A stretch of 8,879 bases of DNA from an uncultured Clostridia bacterium (GTDB taxonomy: Bacteria > Bacillota > Clostridia > TANB77 > CAG-508). Made by a program: the position numbers and the translations under genes. Each line of letters starts with the position of its first letter. Position 1 is the first letter of the stretch. The notes under the pieces were generated by a model, which saw only the letters and a program-made list of their open reading frames with translations, did not search any database and was not told the DNA's origin. The DNA is taken from positions 1 to 8,879 of the forward strand of contig CAKPGD010000047.1 of NCBI GenBank assembly GCA_934154515.1, read 5' to 3'. Below, piece by piece: positions 5,306-8,879 of this stretch.

Positions 5306-7114
5306 ATGAAAAACGAAAAAATAAGAAATGTTGCAATAATAGCACACGTAGACCATGGAAAAACTACACTAGTAGACTGTCTTTTAAAACAAAGCCATGT
5401 ATTTAGAGAAAATGAACAAGTAGCAGAAAGAGTAATGGACTCAAATGACCTAGAAAAAGAAAGAGGAATTACAATTTTATCTAAAAACACATCAGTAATG
5501 TATAATGGAACTAAAATAAACATAGTAGACACACCAGGGCATGCTGACTTTGGTGGAGAAGTAGAACGTGTCTTAAAAACAGTTGATGGTGTTTTACTTT
5601 TAGTAGATGCTTTTGAAGGACCAATGCCTCAAACAAGAGAAGTTTTAAAGAAATCTCTAGCATTAAATTTAAAACCAATAGTAATAATAAATAAAATAGA
5701 CAGACCAGGTTCAAACCCAGCAAAAGTAGTAGACCAAGTACTAGAATTATTTATAGAATTAAATGCAAATGACGATCAATTAGACTTCCCAGTAATATAT
5801 GCATCAGCAAAAAACGGAATTGCAAAAATGAGTTTAGACGAAGAATCTGATAATGTAAATTGTATATTTGATACAATATTAAAATATATAGATGCTCCAG
5901 ACTGTGAAGTAGAAGGACCAGCTCAAATGTTAGTTTCAAACATAGACTATGATGACTATTTAGGAAGAATAGCAGTAGGAAGAATAGAGCGTGGAACAAT
6001 AAAATCAGGTATGCCAATAGCAATTTGTAAAGCAGACAAAAACACACAAGGAAAAGTAGCAAAACTATTTACATATCAAGGATTAAAGAAAGTAGAAGTA
6101 GAAGAAGCTTCAGCAGGAGATATAGTATCATTATCAGGTATAGCAGATATAAACATAGGAGACACAATATGTGATCTAAACAATCCAGAAAAAATACCAT
6201 TTGTAGATATAGATGAACCAACAGTATCAATGACATTTAGTGTAAACAATGGGCCATTTGCAGGAAAAGAAGGACAATTTATTACATCAAGACATATAAG
6301 AGATAGATTATTCAAAGAACTAGAAAGAAACGTATCACTAAGAGTAAAAGAAACAGAATCAGCAGACAGTTTCGAAGTATGTGGACGTGGAGAACTTCAC
6401 TTATCAGTATTAATAGAAACAATGAGAAGAGAAGGATTCGAACTTTTAGTATCTCGACCAAAAGTTATATTCAAAGAAATAGATGGTGTAAAATGTGAAC
6501 CAATGGAAAGCTTAGTAGTAAACGTACCAGATGACTGCATAGGAACAGTTATTGAAAAATTAGGAAGACGTAAAGGTGAAATGACAAATATGGAACCCGC
6601 AGAAGCCGGACATACAAAAGTAGAATTCAAAATACCTGCACGTGGTCTAATAGGATATAGAACAGAATTCTTAACAGACACAAAAGGTGAAGGAACAATG
6701 AACTCTATATTTGATAGCTATGAACCATATAAAGGAGAAATTCAAGCAAGAACAAGAGGCGTACTAGTTGCTTGGGAACAAGGAACATCTGTAACATATG
6801 GTTTATATAATGCACAAGAAAGAGGAGAACTACTAATAGGAGCAGGTGTAGACGTATATGAAGGAATGATAGTAGGAATAAACTCTAGAAACGAAGATAT
6901 AGCAATAAACGTATGTAAAGAAAAACATTTAACAAACACAAGAGCTTCAGGTTCAGACGATGCACTACGTTTAGTACCACCACTACAAATGTCATTAGAA
7001 AAAGCAATCGAATTTATAGCAGAAGACGAACTTGTTGAAGTAACACCATTAAATATTAGATTAAGAAAGAAAATATTAGATACAAAAACAAGAGAAAGAG
7101 AAGCAAGAAGATAA
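5306..7114 (+). CDS. typA: Translational GTPase TypA/BipA
   Basis: Ribosome-associated GTPase related to EF-G and LepA, involved in 50S assembly and in growth under cold or stress. Its 602 residues match the family length. The G domain shows G1 AHVDHGKT (13-20), G2 RGIT (53-56), G3 DTPGH (75-79), G4 NKID (129-132) and G5 SAK (167-169). A beta-barrel domain follows at about 208-295, EF-G-like domains III and V at about 304-390 and 398-478, and the TypA-specific C-terminal domain from about 480, with HLTNTRASGSDDALRLVPP (541-559). AAAGAGGGG before the ATG is the ribosome binding site, with a spacer near 11. Unlike its neighbours it uses several CGT and one CGA arginine codons. Expression probably depends on read-through from the S1-domain promoter. 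Confidence 0.97.
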   Translation: MKNEKIRNVAIIAHVDHGKTTLVDCLLKQSHVFRENEQVAERVMDSNDLEKERGITILSKNTSVMYNGTKINIVDTPGHADFGGEVERVLKTVDGVLLLVDAFEGPMPQTREVLKKSLALNLKPIVIINKIDRPGSNPAKVVDQVLELFIELNANDDQLDFPVIYASAKNGIAKMSLDEESDNVNCIFDTILKYIDAPDCEVEGPAQMLVSNIDYDDYLGRIAVGRIERGTIKSGMPIAICKADKNTQGKVAKLFTYQGLKKVEVEEASAGDIVSLSGIADINIGDTICDLNNPEKIPFVDIDEPTVSMTFSVNNGPFAGKEGQFITSRHIRDRLFKELERNVSLRVKETESADSFEVCGRGELHLSVLIETMRREGFELLVSRPKVIFKEIDGVKCEPMESLVVNVPDDCIGTVIEKLGRRKGEMTNMEPAEAGHTKVEFKIPARGLIGYRTEFLTDTKGEGTMNSIFDSYEPYKGEIQARTRGVLVAWEQGTSVTYGLYNAQERGELLIGAGVDVYEGMIVGINSRNEDIAINVCKEKHLTNTRASGSDDALRLVPPLQMSLEKAIEFIAEDELVEVTPLNIRLRKKILDTKTREREARR

Positions 7115-7168
7115 AATGCCAAATCCAATAATTTATAGAAATAGAGAAAAAACAGAGAAGTAAATATG

Positions 7169-7206
7169 AAAATAAGATTACATAGAAATATGCTAATCTT
7201 ATTTTT
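7169..7206 (+). terminator. Long hairpin with GAAA tetraloop between typA and the methyltransferase gene
   Basis: A perfect 12-base stem pairs AAAATAAGATTA (7169-7180) with TAATCTTATTTT (7194-7205). Four more pairs (CATA with TATG) continue inside after one bulged C (7193), closing on a GAAA loop (7185-7188). The right arm ends in TTATTTTT. It can act as a terminator, with A-rich and T-rich arms. The next gene's ribosome binding site begins only 18 bases later and no promoter is visible between. Confidence 0.75.
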
Positions 7207-7238
7207 AATAGAAAAGTATAACCAGAAAGGAAACAAGA

Positions 7239-7829
7239 ATGGATAAAGAAGAACTAAAAAAAATAAAAGAAAAAGCATTAGAAGAACACATTCCAATAAT
7301 AATGGATGATACGTTAGAAGTAATAGACAAAACATTAAGCAAAAGCAAACCTAAAAAAATACTTGAGATAGGTACAGCTGTAGGATATTCTGCAATGTGC
7401 TTCTCAGAATATTTACAAGAAGGTGGAAAAATAGACACAATAGAAAGAGACGAAGAAAGAATAAAAGAAGCAAAGCAAAATATTGTAAAAGTAGGAGTAG
7501 AAGAAAAAATAAATATATATGAAGGAGACGCCGTAGAAATATTACCTACGTTAAATGAGAAATATGACATGATATTTATAGATGCAGCAAAAGGAAAATA
7601 TCCATTTTTCTTAAAAGAAGCATTAAGAATGCTAAACGAAAACGGAGTAATATTTGCAGATAACATATTATATAAAGGATATGTAATGAGTGACTACAAC
7701 AAGCACAAACAACGTACAGCAGTAAGAAATTTAAGAGAATACATAGCAGAAGTAACAAATAATCCAGATTTAGAAACTGAAATTTTAGAAGTAGGAGATG
7801 GACTTGCAATAACAAGAAAAATAAAATAA
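7239..7829 (+). CDS. trmR: SAM-dependent O-methyltransferase, TrmR/YrrM type
   Basis: Class I methyltransferase of the metal-dependent O-methyltransferase family. In Bacillus the closest relative, TrmR (YrrM), methylates 5-hydroxyuridine at position 34 of tRNA to give 5-methoxyuridine. The SAM-binding motif EIGTAVGYSA lies at 43-52, the acidic end of strand 2 is IERDEERI (68-75), and the metal-site segment is FIDAAKGKY (113-121) with D115, then ADNILYKGYV (140-149) with D141 and N142. These blocks match the YrrM subgroup better than plant-type catechol methyltransferases. At 196 residues it is slightly short, because the N-terminus is trimmed. AGAAAGGA (7224-7231) is a good ribosome binding site, seven bases before the ATG. 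The family call is firm, the tRNA role is by similarity. It is the last + strand gene before the convergent terminator. Confidence 0.82.
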   Translation: MDKEELKKIKEKALEEHIPIIMDDTLEVIDKTLSKSKPKKILEIGTAVGYSAMCFSEYLQEGGKIDTIERDEERIKEAKQNIVKVGVEEKINIYEGDAVEILPTLNEKYDMIFIDAAKGKYPFFLKEALRMLNENGVIFADNILYKGYVMSDYNKHKQRTAVRNLREYIAEVTNNPDLETEILEVGDGLAITRKIK

Positions 7830-7890
7830 TCAAACATAGTAACAATAAAATAAAACAGGAAATAAATTAATTGTAAAATAAAAATAAAAT

Positions 7891-7928
7891 AAAAAAGATA
7901 AGATTCATTACAAAATCTCATCTTTTTT
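7891..7928. terminator. Bidirectional terminator between convergent genes
   Basis: Fifteen-base stem with one A:C mismatch: 7891-7905 (A-run, then GATAAGATT) with 7914-7928 (AATCTCATC, then a T-run). Seven Ts (7923-7929) follow in the + direction, and the A-run on the left supplies a T-run for transcripts coming from the - strand. It therefore suits both the methyltransferase gene and the convergent permease gene. Confidence 0.85.
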
Positions 7929-7957
7929 TCTTACTTTCTTAATAATTAAGTAAGAAA
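7927..7957. repeat. Second inverted repeat in the convergent intergenic region
   Basis: Perfect ten-base arms TTTCTTACTT (7927-7936) and AAGTAAGAAA (7948-7957), separated by 11 bases. The left arm overlaps the T-run of the adjoining terminator by two bases, so the two hairpins compete slightly. On the - strand it comes first after the permease gene and would add to 3'-end structure, but it has no U-run of its own. Confidence 0.6.
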
Positions 7958-8007
7958 GGATAAATATAAAAAATATTCTTTTTTACTTTAATATAAATAT
8001 TTATAAA

Positions 8008-8571
8008 TTATAAAATTGAAAATATATTTAAATATCTTAAACAAGAAAGAAAAGTATCTGCAATAAAAATAATACTAATAATTCTTGTAACATTAATAGT
8101 TGTATTGTTACTAAATTTTTGTGTTAAAACATTAACCTTTTTTTCAATAAAAGGAAAAACATGACCAATAAAAATAATAGCAATAAATCCCCAAGCAAGA
8201 GTATAAAAAATACTAATTCTACCATTTAAATTCATAAAATCTGTAGTGTAATCCCACCAGTGAGCTTGAAACATAGCTTCTAACATAAAGCTGACAAAAT
8301 ATTCAAAAATAGAAAATACAATAGCAGAATATGTAAATAATTTTAATGAACTATCCTTGTATTTACTTAAAAATATAATTAAAATAATAGCTCCCCATCC
8401 ATAAATAGGACATAAAGGACCATATAAAAAACCTCTTTTAGTAAAATGCCCTAAAACTATAAGACAATACACTGTTTCTAGAACCCAGCCTAGAAAAGCA
8501 AATATGAAGAAGTATAGTGCATTTTTATAAAATCTACTTAATTTATTATTTCTTACTTCGTTTTTCTCCAT
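8008..8571 (-). CDS. Putative ABC-transporter permease, CmpB type (PF06541-like)
   Basis: Integral membrane protein of 187 residues with about five hydrophobic segments (roughly 17-39, 54-69, 78-100, 119-140 and 160-180). Family-typical blocks are FAFLGWVLETVY (24-35), the KRGFLYGPLCPIYGWG loop (45-60), and HWWDYTTDFMNLNGRIS (104-120), followed by WG. These match the group annotated as putative ABC-transporter type IV permease (ABC_trans_CmpB), whose real function is unknown. No ATPase gene is beside it, so an ABC role is unsupported here. The ATG at 8571 was chosen because AAGGGGG (8577-8583) lies five bases upstream; the frame extends to 8682 only through a TTG without such a site. It is the only - strand gene and prefers ATT over ATA, opposite to its neighbours. 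Confidence 0.82.
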   Translation of the reverse strand: MEKNEVRNNKLSRFYKNALYFFIFAFLGWVLETVYCLIVLGHFTKRGFLYGPLCPIYGWGAIILIIFLSKYKDSSLKLFTYSAIVFSIFEYFVSFMLEAMFQAHWWDYTTDFMNLNGRISIFYTLAWGFIAIIFIGHVFPFIEKKVNVLTQKFSNNTTINVTRIISIIFIADTFLSCLRYLNIFSIL

Positions 8572-8593
8572 AATATCCCCCTTAGCTCTATAT

Positions 8594-8622
8594 ATAATAT
8601 CAAAGCAAATTAAGAAAGTAAA
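8594..8622 (-). promoter_or_regulatory. Probable promoter of the CmpB-type gene
   Basis: On the - strand, TTTACT (8622-8617) is followed by a 17-base spacer and TATTAT (8599-8594). Four of six and five of six positions match the sigma-A consensus. Transcription would start near 8587, giving a leader of about 16 bases that carries the AAGGGGG ribosome binding site. In DNA this A+T-rich such matches arise by chance, so the call is tentative. Confidence 0.4.
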
Positions 8623-8756
8623 TATTATAAAGAAAAAAATTAAAAAAAATAAAATGATATTTTTTTCTTTATGTAAAAGCAAAGAGTAAGAAAAAGTGTA
8701 AAAAAATAGTAAAAGATAAATTTATAATAAAAAATATTTTTTCGAATAAAAACTTA

Positions 8757-8785
8757 TTGACTAAAAATATATTTAATAGTAAAAT
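8757..8785 (+). promoter_or_regulatory. Sigma-A promoter directed at a gene beyond the right edge
   Basis: TTGACT (8757-8762), a 17-base spacer and TAAAAT (8780-8785) match the consensus at five of six positions in each box with ideal spacing. Transcription would begin near 8792. No gene follows inside the window. An AAAAGGA stretch at 8859-8865, 12 bases before the AAT at the very end, could be the ribosome binding site of a gene starting at or just past 8878. Confidence 0.65.
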
Positions 8786-8800
8786 GATGTAAAATAAGTA

Positions 8801-8813
8801 GTAACTTAGTTAC
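8801..8813. promoter_or_regulatory. Operator-like palindrome GTAACTTAGTTAC
   Basis: Perfect six-base inverted repeat, GTAACT and AGTTAC, around a single central T. It lies about 9-21 bases after the predicted transcription start of the + promoter at 8757-8785, where a bound dimer would block transcription. The spacing and symmetry resemble sites of MarR-family repressors, which is a comparison only. Confidence 0.45.
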
Positions 8814-8879
8814 ATAATTAAGAAAAAACATAAAAAAAGAAAATATGAAAACTGTAACAAAAGGAAAAAACGAATAAAT

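Larger units (their letters stand above)
8572..8879. other. Divergent A+T-rich intergenic region without a recognised gene
   Basis: These 308 bases separate the - strand permease gene from whatever follows on the + strand. They hold the ribosome binding site and probable promoter of the permease gene (8577-8622), a long tract of A and T with no coding signal (about 8630-8755), and the + promoter with its palindrome (8757-8813). The rest is an A-rich leader up to the edge. I see no RNA gene or riboswitch fold. Confidence 0.6.

Noticed and set aside
6742..7335. Long - strand frame over the end of typA and start of the methyltransferase gene
   Set aside because: It lies opposite conserved coding sequence and crosses the intergenic hairpin, with no ribosome binding site or recognisable motif.
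8572..8682. N-terminal extension of the CmpB-type gene with an extra hydrophobic helix
   Set aside because: It would begin with a TTG lacking a ribosome binding site, and it runs through the strong AAGGGGG site and probable promoter. T-rich DNA readily encodes phenylalanine and isoleucine by chance.
8729..8742. A6TAT6-like palindrome in the divergent region
   Set aside because: It is pure A/T in a very A+T-rich gap and is expected by chance.
8845..8877. Ten-codon ORF (MKTVTKGKNE) near the right edge
   Set aside because: It has only a weak upstream purine stretch and stops at once; a leader peptide cannot be claimed without the downstream gene.

Overview
The window looks like a chromosomal piece of a very low-G+C Bacillota, most likely a Clostridia-type gut or anaerobic lineage. 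The reasons are the extreme A+T content, the near-exclusive use of AGA for arginine and ATA for isoleucine in the + strand genes, the strong AGGAGG-like ribosome binding sites, and a gene set typical of Bacillota (RbgA, Mini-III, CdaA, an S1-repeat protein, TypA and a TrmR/YrrM-type methyltransferase). I cannot name the species from sequence alone. Nothing in the window looks like a phage, transposon, CRISPR array or defence island.

Layout. Positions 4-1403 hold rbgA and mrnC, which act on the 50S subunit and 23S rRNA. A good extended -10 promoter at 1404-1432 then starts a second unit: a 40-residue single-span membrane protein (1471-1593), the c-di-AMP synthase cdaA (1611-2552) and the pseudouridine synthase truA (2628-3368). 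That unit ends at a strong 16-bp hairpin (3367-3404). Next is a lone gene for a small membrane protein with a cysteine-rich tail (3554-4006), whose own stop codon lies in the loop of its terminator. A consensus sigma-A promoter (TTGACA, 17 bp, TATAAT; 4045-4073) then drives the S1-domain gene (4134-5234), followed by typA (5306-7114) and a trmR-like methyltransferase (7239-7829). Hairpins separate these last three genes, but I see no clear promoter between them. Positions 7891-7957 hold the shared terminator region between this + strand block and the only - strand gene, a CmpB-type putative ABC-transporter permease (8008-8571). The last 308 bases are A+T-rich. They carry a likely - strand promoter for that gene and a good + strand promoter with a palindromic operator-like site, aimed at a gene beyond the right edge.

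How the genes work together. Most of the window serves translation: ribosome assembly (RbgA, TypA), rRNA processing (Mini-III), tRNA modification (TruA, TrmR) and mRNA binding (S1 repeats). CdaA is the signalling exception and appears without its usual partners cdaR and glmM. The features most worth a second look are the small membrane protein ahead of cdaA, the cysteine-rich membrane protein, the operator-like palindrome at the right edge, and the sharp switch from ATA to ATT codons between + and - strand genes. I found no convincing new multi-gene system; this is mainly a housekeeping region with a few unusual small parts.
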